In this document: positions 1 to 8,382 of the stretch, piece after piece | Layout: every line of letters starts with the position of its first letter | How positions within the stretch are numbered: position 1 is the stretch's first letter | Assembly (NCBI RefSeq): GCF_000971275.1 | Contig: NZ_LAPV01000041.1 | Coordinates: 1-33,326 of the forward strand | Direction of reading: 5' to 3' | From: Devosia psychrophila | Lineage (GTDB): Bacteria; Pseudomonadota; Alphaproteobacteria; Rhizobiales; Devosiaceae | DNA: 33,326 nucleotides | The notes under the pieces: generated by a model | Database searches by the model: none | What the model was told of the DNA's origin: nothing | The model's input: the letters and a program-made list of their open reading frames with translations, nothing else | Translations under genes and position numbers: made by a program

Positions 1-726
1 CCGCCCCGTCCACCCCAAACCCTCCACCGCCCCCCCAACCACCGCTACCCCCGTCCCCACACGCCCCCCAACCGGCCCCGCCAGCAAAAACACCAACACC
101 ACCGCAAACACCGCACCCACCGCAAAGCTCCGCCCCGGCACCCGCCCAGCCGTCGCCGAAGCCCCATCCTTGCGCACCGGCGGCAGTGCCACCGCCAACC
201 ACAATACCGCCGAGCGCCCGGCAATGCTTGCCGACAGCCAGATCGCCCCCGCCGCAAGCGGATTGATCGCCGCCACAGCACCAAGCCCGGTCACCCGCAG
301 CAGCACGAACAGGCACAGCGCCGCCACGCCATAAGTCCCGTGCCGGCTATCCTTCATGATCTCCAGCCGACGCTCGATAGTGTGCCCGCCAAACAACCCG
401 TCGGCAGCATCCGCCAGTGCGTCCTCGGCCATAGCCCCGCTGGCAATCACCATCGCCGCAACGGCCAACGCAGCCGCGAAATATGCAGGCAACCCGATCA
501 GCGCCCCACCGATCAGCAGCAGCACTGGCCCGATCCCGATGGCAACGCTAGCCAGCGGCAACGCCATGGCAATCCGCCCAAGATCAGGCACCTGATGTGG
601 CGAATCCCCCGTCGGCAGCCGCGAAAAAAACCGCAGCGCCATGATGAAGTCGGCCCTCAGCCCGAGCCCCTCCGTCACCGCCCGCGCGCCTCTGTCTTCC
701 TGCGCTTCGACCTTCAGCTCATCCAC
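1..726 (-). CDS. cobS: Adenosylcobinamide-GDP ribazoletransferase (cobalamin synthase), C-terminus cut by window edge
   Basis: Translating the minus strand from 726 gives an open frame of 242 codons that leaves the window at base 1. Near residues 29-40 it has ALRFFSRLPTGD, and in the middle GAMAEDALADAADGLFGG followed by ERRLEIMKDSRHGTYG. This acidic stretch plus the RLEIMKDSRxGTYG block is the signature of CobS, an inner-membrane enzyme that joins adenosylcobinamide-GDP to alpha-ribazole (or its phosphate) in the last steps of cobalamin synthesis. Most of the rest is hydrophobic, as expected for a polytopic protein. CobS proteins are usually about 250 residues, so only a few are missing. I chose GTG at 726; TTG at 732 or an internal ATG about 28 codons in are alternatives, and no strong ribosome site decides between them. 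It is divergent from cobT across 71 bases, which fits shared control, but I see no cobalamin riboswitch in that short gap. Confidence 0.93.
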   Translation of the reverse strand, partial: MDELKVEAQEDRGARAVTEGLGLRADFIMALRFFSRLPTGDSPHQVPDLGRIAMALPLASVAIGIGPVLLLIGGALIGLPAYFAAALAVAAMVIASGAMAEDALADAADGLFGGHTIERRLEIMKDSRHGTYGVAALCLFVLLRVTGLGAVAAINPLAAGAIWLSASIAGRSAVLWLAVALPPVRKDGASATAGRVPGRSFAVGAVFAVVLVFLLAGPVGGRVGTGVAVVGGAVEGLGWTGR

Positions 727-797
727 GTTCAATTGCTTTTCATCCTGCAATCGGCAACAAGTCGGCTAACTCCTATCCTGAACCTCCGTGACACGCC

Positions 798-1820
798 ATG
801 CCCACCCTGAACCCCGCATATTCCGACGTAATCGAGCTGCTGACCCTGCCGCCCGATGGCGACGAATCGGCGGTCGCCGCCGTCCGTGCCCGCGACGCGC
901 AGCTCACCAAGCCGCCGGGTTCGCTCGGTGCCTTGGAAGGTCTCGTCGAGTTCCTGGCGCGCTGGCAGGGCAGGGCCAAGCCCCGCCTCGATAATCCCAT
1001 GGTCACCATTTTCGCGGCCAATCACGGCGTCACCGATCAGGGCGTCTCCACCTTCCCGCGCCAAGTCACCGCCCAGATGGTCGCCAATTTCACCAATGGC
1101 GGCGCCGCCATTTCGCAGATTTGCGCCCTGCACGAACTCAACCTGCGCGTCTTTGAACTGGCGCTCGAACTCCCCACCGGCGACATTACCAAGGCAGCCG
1201 CCCTCGACGACAAGATGTGCGCCGCCACCATCGCCTATGGCATGGAAGCCATCGCCGGTAAGCCCGACCTGATCTGCCTCGGCGAAATGGGCATCGGCAA
1301 CACCACCGTCGCCGCAGCCATCTATGCCGCGCTCTATGGCGGCACTGGCGCCGATTGGGTCGGTCGCGGCACCGGCGTCGATGACGCAGGCCTCGCCCGC
1401 AAGGCCGACTCCGTCGACCGCGCCCTGGCCTTCCATGCCGGAGAGCTCGATCATCCTCTCGCCATCCTCGCCCGCGTCGGCGGCCGCGAAATCGCCGCCA
1501 TGCTCGGCGCGCTGATCGCCGCCCGCCACCAGAAGGTGCCGGTCATCGTCGACGGCTTTGTCGCCACCTCGGCCGCCGCCATCGCCCATGCCATCAATCC
1601 CGCCAGCATAGACCACTGCCTGTTCGCCCACGTCTCCGCCGAATCCGGCCACGCCCGCGCGCTTCAAGCCATGGGTCAAAAAGGCCTGCTCGACCTCGGC
1701 ATGCGCCTCGGCGAAGGCAGCGGCGCCGCCTTGGCTGCCGTCCTCGCCAAAACCGCCCTCCACCTCCACAACAACATGGCCACCTTCGAAAGCGCCTCAG
1801 TCAGCGGCAAAGAGGCCTGA
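798..1820 (+). CDS. cobT: Nicotinate-nucleotide--dimethylbenzimidazole phosphoribosyltransferase
   Basis: This 340-residue cytosolic enzyme transfers the phosphoribosyl group of nicotinate mononucleotide to 5,6-dimethylbenzimidazole. The product, alpha-ribazole phosphate, is the lower-ligand precursor used by CobS. Family marks are TKPPGSLGALE at 37-47, FAANHGV at 72-78, GEMGIGNTT at 162-170, GRGTGVDD at 189-196 and RLGEGSGAALA near 303-313. E306 in the last block matches the catalytic glutamate of the Salmonella enzyme. The length is normal. Some alphaproteobacterial annotations call this gene cobU. The divergent cobS supports the assignment. The stop codon at 1818-1820 lies directly before the higBA promoter, so the downstream toxin-antitoxin genes appear to be separately transcribed. 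Confidence 0.97.
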   Translation: MPTLNPAYSDVIELLTLPPDGDESAVAAVRARDAQLTKPPGSLGALEGLVEFLARWQGRAKPRLDNPMVTIFAANHGVTDQGVSTFPRQVTAQMVANFTNGGAAISQICALHELNLRVFELALELPTGDITKAAALDDKMCAATIAYGMEAIAGKPDLICLGEMGIGNTTVAAAIYAALYGGTGADWVGRGTGVDDAGLARKADSVDRALAFHAGELDHPLAILARVGGREIAAMLGALIAARHQKVPVIVDGFVATSAAAIAHAINPASIDHCLFAHVSAESGHARALQAMGQKGLLDLGMRLGEGSGAALAAVLAKTALHLHNNMATFESASVSGKEA

Positions 1821-1821
1821 C

Positions 1822-1855
1822 TTGCCGTCTGACCCATAGAGTGGTACAATGGGTC
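1822..1855 (+). promoter_or_regulatory. Predicted higBA promoter with overlapping inverted-repeat operator
   Basis: TTGCCG (1822-1827) and TACAAT (1845-1850) are 17 bases apart, a good match to a sigma-70-type promoter. A perfect inverted repeat, GACCCAT at 1831-1837 and ATGGGTC at 1849-1855, has an 11-base spacer that includes most of the -10 hexamer. A repressor bound there would block RNA polymerase. HigA-type antitoxins commonly repress their own operon through such palindromes, so HigA is the inferred ligand. The expected transcription start near 1857 leaves only about 11 bases before the higB ATG. Confidence 0.62.
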
Positions 1856-1867
1856 AAATGGTGATCT

Positions 1868-2158
1868 ATGATCGGCAGTTTTCGCGATAACTGGCTGGAA
1901 GCGTTCCTCGTTGAAGACGTCAGGTCGACGCTGATTCCGCCGGATTTGGAGAGCCGACTGTTCCGGAAGTTACAAATGCTCGACGACGCCGTGTCCGAAC
2001 AGGATTTACGGGTGCCGCCGAGCAACCACTTCGAAAAACTACGCGGCCATCTCGACGGCTGGCATTCAATCCGGGTCAATCAACGCTGGCGTCTGATCTT
2101 TCAATGGGTCGATGGCGAGGCCACCCAGCTCTATCTCGATGACCATAGTTACAGGTGA
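1868..2158 (+). CDS. higB: HigB-type toxin (RelE/ParE superfamily)
   Basis: This is a 96-residue protein of the HigB group. Members have a RelE/ParE-like fold and are generally ribosome-dependent mRNA endonucleases. Recognisable blocks are the start MIGSFRDNWLEAFL, then IPPDLESRLFRKLQMLDDA, DLRVPPSNHFEKLRGHLDGW, SIRVNQRWRLIFQW and the C-terminal YLDDHSYR. This is the usual length and order for the family, and nothing appears truncated. The ATG at 1868 is the only good start: an in-frame TGA lies at 1862-1864. The ribosome site is weak and the predicted leader is very short. The antitoxin gene follows directly, giving the toxin-first order typical of higBA. The activity is inferred from family membership. 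Confidence 0.92.
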   Translation: MIGSFRDNWLEAFLVEDVRSTLIPPDLESRLFRKLQMLDDAVSEQDLRVPPSNHFEKLRGHLDGWHSIRVNQRWRLIFQWVDGEATQLYLDDHSYR

Positions 2159-2166
2159 GGTCAATC

Positions 2167-2475
2167 ATGTTGCAGACAGTGCGTAAGCCGGCATCGGTCG
2201 GCGAAATCCTGGTCGAAGAATTCCTCAATCCGCTAGGCCTGACGCAGGCCGCTTTGGCCGAGGCAATGGGTGTGCAGCGCAAGCACGTCAACGAACTGTG
2301 CAATGATCGCCGAAGCGTCACGGCGCCAACCGCGCTCATTCTGGCGCGCGTCTTCGGCACTACGCCCGATTTTTGGCTAAACGTGCAGCGTCGCACCGAT
2401 TTGTGGAACGCCCTGAACGACCCCCAGGAACGCGAGCGCATCGAGCGCGCCCACCCCCTGAACACCGCTGCTTAG
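2167..2475 (+). CDS. higA: HigA-type antitoxin, XRE-family DNA-binding protein
   Basis: This 102-residue protein contains an XRE-type helix-turn-helix: LGLTQAALAEAMGVQRKHVNEL at about residues 23-44, followed by VTAPTALILARVFGTTPDFWLNVQ. The GTTPDFWLNLQ-like tail is characteristic of the HigA antitoxin family. An upstream in-frame GTG at 2155 would overlap the higB stop, but ATG at 2167 is preferred because GGTGAGG (2154-2160) lies at a ribosome-site distance from it. The gap to higB is 8 bases, so the two are probably translated together. HigA should neutralise HigB and bind the inverted repeat at 1831-1855. Its stop codon overlaps that of the convergent DsrE-like gene. Confidence 0.93.
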   Translation: MLQTVRKPASVGEILVEEFLNPLGLTQAALAEAMGVQRKHVNELCNDRRSVTAPTALILARVFGTTPDFWLNVQRRTDLWNALNDPQERERIERAHPLNTAA

Positions 2476-2834
2476 TAGCAAAGCACCCTGTCGCATTCGA
2501 CAGTCAGTTGCACCAGCTTTGCCGGCATGGCGGGCTGGGCCTTGCGCAGCACGATGTCCTCGGTTGCAATGTTGCGGGCCTTGGCCGACAGCCCTGAAAA
2601 GTAGAGTTCGGCGTCACCGGCATCGATTGCTGCCAGATGCTCCGAGAGTTTGCCTGTCCCAAGCCCTTCGGTCGCCTGCGCAACCTTGTCAGTCAGCAGG
2701 TGTACGCCGTCGCCCGCCACGAATAGTGCCAGTTGATGGCCCTCGGCCATGATGGTCTTGGCAACAAGGAATGCCAGCGCCGCCTTCGTCGTGTCGCTCG
2801 GTGCCGTCGTTATATGAACGAGAATTCTTGCCAT
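2472..2834 (-). CDS. DsrE/DsrF-like family protein
   Basis: This is a 120-residue protein starting MARILVHITTAPSDTTKAALAFLVAKTIMAEGHQ, with LALFVAGDGVHLL in the middle. This is the DsrE/DsrF/YchN-like alpha/beta fold, in which a small protein handles several substrates in sulfur-transfer or redox roles. Cysteines are confined to the C-terminus (VECDRVLCY), so the usual sulfur-relay cysteine position is not clearly present, and the specific role is unknown. The start at 2834 is well supported by AGGAGG seven bases upstream on the minus strand. It is convergent with higA (stop codons overlap) and lies downstream of the histidine kinase, with a gap of about 97 bases. Confidence 0.8.
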   Translation of the reverse strand: MARILVHITTAPSDTTKAALAFLVAKTIMAEGHQLALFVAGDGVHLLTDKVAQATEGLGTGKLSEHLAAIDAGDAELYFSGLSAKARNIATEDIVLRKAQPAMPAKLVQLTVECDRVLCY

Positions 2835-2931
2835 TGCGTCCCTCCTCTTTGGAGGGACGCAGCATTGCCCGGGCCGCCCCCGAAAGCCCGGAGGCAGCAT
2901 TTACCGAGGGCGCAACAAGTGCAAGCGGTGC

Positions 2932-4473
<1,542 letters not shown>

Positions 4474-4618
4474 TACTAAACAAATGCGAACATAGAACGC
4501 GTCCGCTACTCTGGTTGTGACACTAGCGAGCGCGTAGTTAACGGGCGGTGAAATCCTGGCACGACATTTCCTTCGCGGTCGTCTTTTCCACGGTCGTCGC
4601 GGCGCCCTGCTGGCCATC

Positions 4619-5113
4619 GTGGCTCTGGCGGGCGTCGCGGTCCTCGCCGCGGCACTCGATCCCGCCCTGCCACCTTTTGCCGGCCGTGCCCGCGCGGGCG
4701 ACGGCGACAGCTTCCGCATCGGTGAAACGCGCATTCGCATCCTCGGCATGGACGCACCTGAACTTGCCCAACTCTGCGAAACAGCCCAAGGCAAGCAATG
4801 GCCCTGTGGCCGCGTCGCCCGCGATCGCATGGCGGCGCTACTCGCCAGCGCTCCAGTCGATTGCCAACCCGACGGCACCGATCAATATGGCCGCGTGCTG
4901 GCCAGCTGCAGCGTGCAGGGTCGCGACCTCGGCGCCGTCATGGTCGAGGAAGGCCTGGCCATCTCGTCGGGCGATTATTGGCACGAAGAAGCCGAGGCAA
5001 AAAAGCAGGGCAGGGGTATCTGGGTCGGCGGCTTCGACACTCCGCGCCAGTGGCGAGACGACAATGCCCGCCCGTCCGGTGCGTTCGACTGGATTTGGGG
5101 CCTTTTGCAGTGA
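4619..5113 (+). CDS. Staphylococcal nuclease-like (thermonuclease family) exported or membrane-anchored protein
   Basis: From GTG at 4619 this encodes 164 residues with an SNase domain: ARAGDGDSFRIG, TRIRILGMDAPELAQLC, WPCGRVARDRM, DQYGRVLASC and GRGIWVGGFDTP. R40, D45, E48 and R92 occupy the positions of the SNase catalytic and calcium-ligand residues, so calcium-dependent DNA/RNA cleavage is plausible. The N-terminus is a hydrophobic segment, indicating export or anchoring. The true start is doubtful. The same frame stays open back to 4538 and reads a basic stretch (HFLRGRLFHGRRG) ahead of the hydrophobic segment, but contains no ATG, GTG or TTG. A GTG in another frame at 4548 would begin MKSWHDISFAVVFSTVVA. 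A rare start codon or a frameshift are both possible. A shadow frame also runs through this region. Confidence 0.82.
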   Translation: MALAGVAVLAAALDPALPPFAGRARAGDGDSFRIGETRIRILGMDAPELAQLCETAQGKQWPCGRVARDRMAALLASAPVDCQPDGTDQYGRVLASCSVQGRDLGAVMVEEGLAISSGDYWHEEAEAKKQGRGIWVGGFDTPRQWRDDNARPSGAFDWIWGLLQ

Positions 5114-5263
5114 AACGGGGACGTTCTGGTTAACGCTAGGTGAATTTGGTCGCTCGACTTCTTTCGCGCAACATTATTGCCAGTCGCGGGCAGATGTGGC
5201 AGTTATCGTTGCAAATTAGCGGCGATTTAAGCCGAAAAGAGAAATCTGATTTCGCGGGGCATG

Positions 5264-5749
5264 ATGGCATTGGATAAGATCGACCGGAAAATTCTGACCC
5301 TTCTGCAGAAGGACGCTACCATGCCGGTAGCCGAAATCGGCCGTAAAGTCGGCCTTTCGACCACCCCATGCTGGCGCCGTATCCAAAAAATGGAAGAAGA
5401 CGGCGTCATCCAGCGCCGCGTTGCTGTGCTCGATCCGGCCAAGGTCAATGTTGGCGTCACCGTCTTCGTTTCCGTCAAGACCAACGAGCACAATGAAGCT
5501 TGGATGCGCAAGTTTGCCGGCGTCATCGACGAATTCCCCGAAGTCGTCGAATTCTATCGCATGAGCGGTGATGTCGATTACTTGATGCGCGTCGTCGTGC
5601 CCGATATCGGGGCCTATGACACCTTCTACAAGCGCCTCATCAGCAAGATCAACCTGACCGATGTCAGCTCGGCCTTCGCCATGGGCCAAATCAAATACAC
5701 CACCGCTCTGCCGCTCGATTTTGCTATCGTCGTTGACGACGACAAGTAG
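5264..5749 (+). CDS. Lrp/AsnC-family transcriptional regulator
   Basis: This is a 161-residue regulator. The N-terminal winged helix-turn-helix (LDKIDRKILTLLQKDATMPVAEIGRKVGLSTTPCWRRIQKMEEDGVI; helix 3 around GLSTTPCWRRIQ) is followed by a C-terminal RAM ligand-binding domain (VFVSVKTNEHNEAW through FYRMSGDVDYLMRVVVPDIGAYDTFYKRLI and SAFAMGQIKYTTALPL). The STTPCWRRI form is typical of Lrp proteins. Such proteins form octamers and respond to amino acids; the ligand here is unknown. Two ATG codons stand in tandem. The second (5264) is preferred because GGGG at 5256-5259 is better spaced from it. The VOC-protein gene follows after 9 bases, so the two are probably cotranscribed. Confidence 0.95.
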   Translation: MALDKIDRKILTLLQKDATMPVAEIGRKVGLSTTPCWRRIQKMEEDGVIQRRVAVLDPAKVNVGVTVFVSVKTNEHNEAWMRKFAGVIDEFPEVVEFYRMSGDVDYLMRVVVPDIGAYDTFYKRLISKINLTDVSSAFAMGQIKYTTALPLDFAIVVDDDK

Positions 5750-5758
5750 GGGCGAAAC

Positions 5759-6160
5759 ATGCTGCTAGGCTTCGAGCATGTCGGGATGACGTCCGGTAAC
5801 ATGGACCGGACCATCGACTTCTATTGCGGTCTGCTTGGTTTAACATTGGCGCTGCGCAAAGGTAGTTCGGGCGGCGAACTCGCCTTCCTCGATACCGGCA
5901 GCGGCATGCTCGAAGTCTCCGCTCCGCTGGCGGAGATTTCCCGTTCCCGCGATGTGCCGCCGCATGAAGCGGGCATGCGCCACTTGACCTTTGCCTTCGA
6001 CGACGTCGAAGCAATGATCGTGAAACTGCAGGGTGCCGGCATCGAAATCCTCGAAGCCCCGCGTCCTGCCTTCCACACCGAAATGATCCACCGGGTCGCC
6101 TTCGTCCGCGACCCGGACGGCATCATCGTCGAACTGGTCGAACGCGCCGAGGGGCGGTAG
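5759..6160 (+). CDS. VOC (glyoxalase/bleomycin resistance) superfamily protein
   Basis: This 133-residue protein is made of two beta-alpha-beta-beta-beta modules. Module 1 is FEHVGMTSGNMDRTIDFYCGLLGLTL and ends at TGSGMLEVSAP. Module 2 is AGMRHLTFAFDDVEAMIVKLQGAG and ends at RDPDGIIVELVERA. The H in FEHVG, E in MLEVS, H in MRHLTF and E in IVELVE sit where VOC metalloenzymes bind their metal, so a metal-dependent lyase, isomerase or dioxygenase is possible. The substrate cannot be read from sequence. AGGGG at 5748-5752, overlapping the lrp stop codon, serves as the ribosome site for ATG 5759. The stop codon directly abuts that of the convergent gene at 6161. Confidence 0.9.
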   Translation: MLLGFEHVGMTSGNMDRTIDFYCGLLGLTLALRKGSSGGELAFLDTGSGMLEVSAPLAEISRSRDVPPHEAGMRHLTFAFDDVEAMIVKLQGAGIEILEAPRPAFHTEMIHRVAFVRDPDGIIVELVERAEGR

Positions 6161-6562
6161 CTAAAAGCCATCCAGCGCGGCAATAGCCTCGGCCAATGTC
6201 TTCATCATGTCTGAACCGTTCAACCGCAGCCGCTGCACGCTGTGGTCGTTGTAGAGGCTGACCATGAAGTCCTCGACCGCCAGCGCGCCATAGTCCGCAA
6301 TCGGCACGGCGACAGCCTCGGTTACAAGCCGTACCCGACCGGAACACAGCGCCATGATGCTGCCGAGGGCAGGGGATTGAGTCGCCACTCTGGAGCGATA
6401 CTCCAGGATATCCTCGGCCTCGCCATCCGCCGAAAAAAGCCTGTCCACATAGGCATCCACCAGCGCCGCGACCAGCATCGCCTTGCGTGCCGATAGCGGC
6501 GCAGCCTGTAGCGCCCGCCACTCTCCGTCAAGATAATCGCGGTGCTGCCGCAGGTCAGCCAA
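6161..6562 (-). CDS. Small conserved-looking protein of unknown function, third gene of the moaA unit
   Basis: I do not recognise this family. A frame of 133 residues begins at TTG 6562, inside the last codons of the dienelactone hydrolase gene (8-base overlap). It reads LADLRQHRDYLDGEWRALQ, then LSARKAMLVAALVDAYVDRLF, then VEDFMVSLYNDHSVQRLRL and the C-terminus AEAIAALDGF. The product is soluble and mostly helical, with no signal peptide or metal motif. The frame extends further upstream, but that part is antisense-like low-quality coding within the hydrolase gene. An ATG 28 codons into the reading frame is the alternative start. The tight overlap suggests cotranslation with the hydrolase. 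Third-position G/C bias supports a real gene. Confidence 0.6.
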   Translation of the reverse strand: MADLRQHRDYLDGEWRALQAAPLSARKAMLVAALVDAYVDRLFSADGEAEDILEYRSRVATQSPALGSIMALCSGRVRLVTEAVAVPIADYGALAVEDFMVSLYNDHSVQRLRLNGSDMMKTLAEAIAALDGF

Positions 6563-7232
6563 GGTGCTTGCGGAAGAAATCGAGGGTCCGCGCCGAAGCC
6601 TTGGTGCAGGCCGCCTCGTTGAAATTGGCCGGCCGTTCGCTGTTACAAAAGCCGTGCCCGGCCGGATAAACATAGATATCGGCTTCCGAATGCCGTTCCT
6701 TGAGCGCTTCGATCTGCTCCAACGGAATGCCGCTATCCTGGTCGCCGAAATGCATCTCGGTCGGAATGCGTGGCGCCAGTTCGATATAGTTCGGCACGCC
6801 GCCGCCGTAATAGCCGGAAGCCGCGCTCAGCCCCATGCCTTCATGCGCCGCCGCCCGCCACGACACCGCGCCACCAAAGCAATAGCCGGTAATGCCAACT
6901 TTGCCGCCTTCGGACGCCGCGCCGATCGCCGCTGCCACGTCCAGCAGCGCCGTCTTGTGGTCGAACTTCTTCATCAATTCGCCGATGACCGCGAACTGTT
7001 CCGGCCCGTAGTTATTGCTCTCATAGCCAAACTCGACCCTATCGAACATCGCCGGAGCCACGGTCAGAAAGCCGTGTCGCGCGTAACGATCCACTACGCT
7101 GCGGATCCAGTCGTTAAGCCCCCACACCTCCTGGATAAGCACCACGCCACCGCGCGGCTTGCCCTCCGGTTTGGCGACATAGGCGTTCAGCGTAAAACCA
7201 TCGCTGGCCGTAATCGTCGTCCGTTCGCCCAT
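6555..7232 (-). CDS. Dienelactone hydrolase family protein
   Basis: This is a 225-residue alpha/beta-hydrolase. The cysteine nucleophile lies in GITGYCFGGAVSW (C118) and the acid in FGDQDSGIP (D164 or D166). The base lies in YVYPAGHGFCNSERP (H193), and E35 in VVLIQEVWGLN is the helper residue typical of dienelactone hydrolase. The C-H-D triad and length match carboxymethylenebutenolidase-like enzymes; the natural substrate is unknown. No chlorocatechol pathway genes are nearby, so a general esterase role is more likely. The start at 7232 follows a perfect ribosome site (GGAGG at 7244-7240) located in the last codons of moaA; the gap to the moaA stop is 3 bases. Expression is therefore probably coupled to moaA. 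Confidence 0.93.
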   Translation of the reverse strand: MGERTTITASDGFTLNAYVAKPEGKPRGGVVLIQEVWGLNDWIRSVVDRYARHGFLTVAPAMFDRVEFGYESNNYGPEQFAVIGELMKKFDHKTALLDVAAAIGAASEGGKVGITGYCFGGAVSWRAAAHEGMGLSAASGYYGGGVPNYIELAPRIPTEMHFGDQDSGIPLEQIEALKERHSEADIYVYPAGHGFCNSERPANFNEAACTKASARTLDFFRKHLG

Positions 7233-7235
7233 TTC

Positions 7236-8249
7236 TTAGCCTCCAGTAACACTCATATGCCGCCCCAGCGCCGGGGACGGCCTGCTGCGGTCGATCACGA
7301 AATCATGCCCCTTGGGCTTGATCGCCATGGCGTGGTCCATTGCCGCGTCCAGCGCCGGCAGTCCGCCGTCGCGCAGCGCATCGCGCAGGTTCACCTGGTC
7401 TTCCTGGCCAAGGCACAGGAATAGCTGCCCCGTCGCCGTCAGGCGAACGCGGTTACAGCTTTCGCAGAAATTGTGGCTCATCGGGGTGATGAAGCCCAGT
7501 ACGCCGCCGGTCTCGGCAACGTGGGAATACCTGGCCGGTCCACCCGTCTGCTTGTCCAGCCGCGTCAGGGTGTAGCGCCGCGCCAGCCTGTCATGCAACT
7601 CGCGCAGCGGCAGGTAGCTGTCGACGCGGTCGATGCCCACTTCGCCCAGCGGCATGCCCTCGATCAGTGTCAGCCCCATGCCGCGCCCATGCGCCCAGGC
7701 CATCATCGGCTCGATCTCGTCGTCATTGACCCCGCGCATCGCCACCATGTTGATCTTGATCGCCAGTCCCGCGTCTTGCGCTGCGTCGATCCCGTCCAGC
7801 ACATCGGCAATTCGTCCGCGTCGCGTGATGTCCCGAAACCGCCGTTCATCCAGCGTATCCAGCGACACATTCAGCCGGCGCACCCCAGCGTCGAACAAAC
7901 CTTGCGTATGCTTGCGCAATTGGCTGCCGTTGGTGGTGAGCGTCAATTCATCAAGTCCTTGGCCGATGCGCTGGCCCAGCGTCCGCACCAAGTCGATGAT
8001 ATCGCGGCGCACCAGCGGTTCGCCACCGGTCAGCCTGATCTTGGTCGTCCCGCGGGCAATGAACGCCCCGGCGATCGCCTCGATTTCCTCAAAGCTCAGC
8101 ACGTCCTTCTTGGGCAGGAAGGTCATGTCCTCGGCCATACAATAGACACAGCGGAAGTCGCAGCGGTCCGTTACCGAAATGCGCACATAGGAAATCCGCC
8201 GGCCGAAGCGGTCGATCAGCGGTCGGGCAGGGGAGGCAGCAATACTCAT
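7236..8249 (-). CDS. moaA: GTP 3',8-cyclase (molybdenum cofactor biosynthesis protein A)
   Basis: This is a 337-residue radical-SAM enzyme that, with MoaC, converts GTP to cyclic pyranopterin monophosphate, the first step of molybdenum cofactor synthesis. The N-terminal 4Fe-4S cluster motif is CDFRCVYCM (C30, C34, C37). [15 protein letters not shown] is the SAM-binding GGEP region. The second, C-terminal cluster motif is [19 protein letters not shown] (CX2CX13C). The chain ends in Gly-Gly, the conserved MoaA tail needed for activity. The length is typical. No other molybdenum cofactor genes are adjacent; instead it leads a three-gene unit with a dienelactone hydrolase and a small unknown gene. 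A strong hairpin at 8292-8326 separates it from the L,D-transpeptidase gene upstream. Confidence 0.97.
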   Translation of the reverse strand: MSIAASPARPLIDRFGRRISYVRISVTDRCDFRCVYCMAEDMTFLPKKDVLSFEEIEAIAGAFIARGTTKIRLTGGEPLVRRDIIDLVRTLGQRIGQGLDELTLTTNGSQLRKHTQGLFDAGVRRLNVSLDTLDERRFRDITRRGRIADVLDGIDAAQDAGLAIKINMVAMRGVNDDEIEPMMAWAHGRGMGLTLIEGMPLGEVGIDRVDSYLPLRELHDRLARRYTLTRLDKQTGGPARYSHVAETGGVLGFITPMSHNFCESCNRVRLTATGQLFLCLGQEDQVNLRDALRDGGLPALDAAMDHAMAIKPKGHDFVIDRSRPSPALGRHMSVTGG

Positions 8250-8291
8250 GCCCCAAACCTATAGCCTGCAACGCAACTTTCAAAGCCACGC

Positions 8292-8326
8292 CCAAAGAAA
8301 AAGGACCACCCAAAGGCGGTCCTTTT
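8292..8326 (-). terminator. Rho-independent terminator, minus strand
   Basis: The arms AAAAGGACC (8299-8307) and GGTCCTTTT (8318-8326) are perfect 9-base complements with a 10-base loop. Read on the minus strand, the stem is followed by a T-rich run (complement of 8292-8300). It would end transcripts from the L,D-transpeptidase gene before moaA. The plus strand also carries TTTT, so weak bidirectional action is possible. Confidence 0.75.
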
Positions 8327-8382
8327 CGAACTGTTGATCGAATTCTCGCTAAAGGCCAGCCAGTTGGGTCAGGCCGAGGCGA

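Noticed and set aside
727..797. Possible cobalamin riboswitch between cobS and cobT
   Set aside because: The gap is 71 bases, far too short for the riboswitch, and no B12-box-like sequence is visible.
340..810. Open frames on the plus strand opposite the first gene
   Set aside because: They are antisense shadows of cobS: the minus-strand frame gives a clear cobalamin synthase, while these read as low-complexity Pro/Arg-rich protein.
729..1769. Long minus-strand open frame (346 codons) opposite cobT
   Set aside because: It is Gly/Asp-rich, lacks domain features and mirrors the codon bias of cobT.
5114..5260. Promoter and Lrp-box candidates upstream of the Lrp gene
   Set aside because: AT-rich patches exist, but no -35/-10 pair with acceptable spacing and no clear Lrp-type palindrome could be supported.
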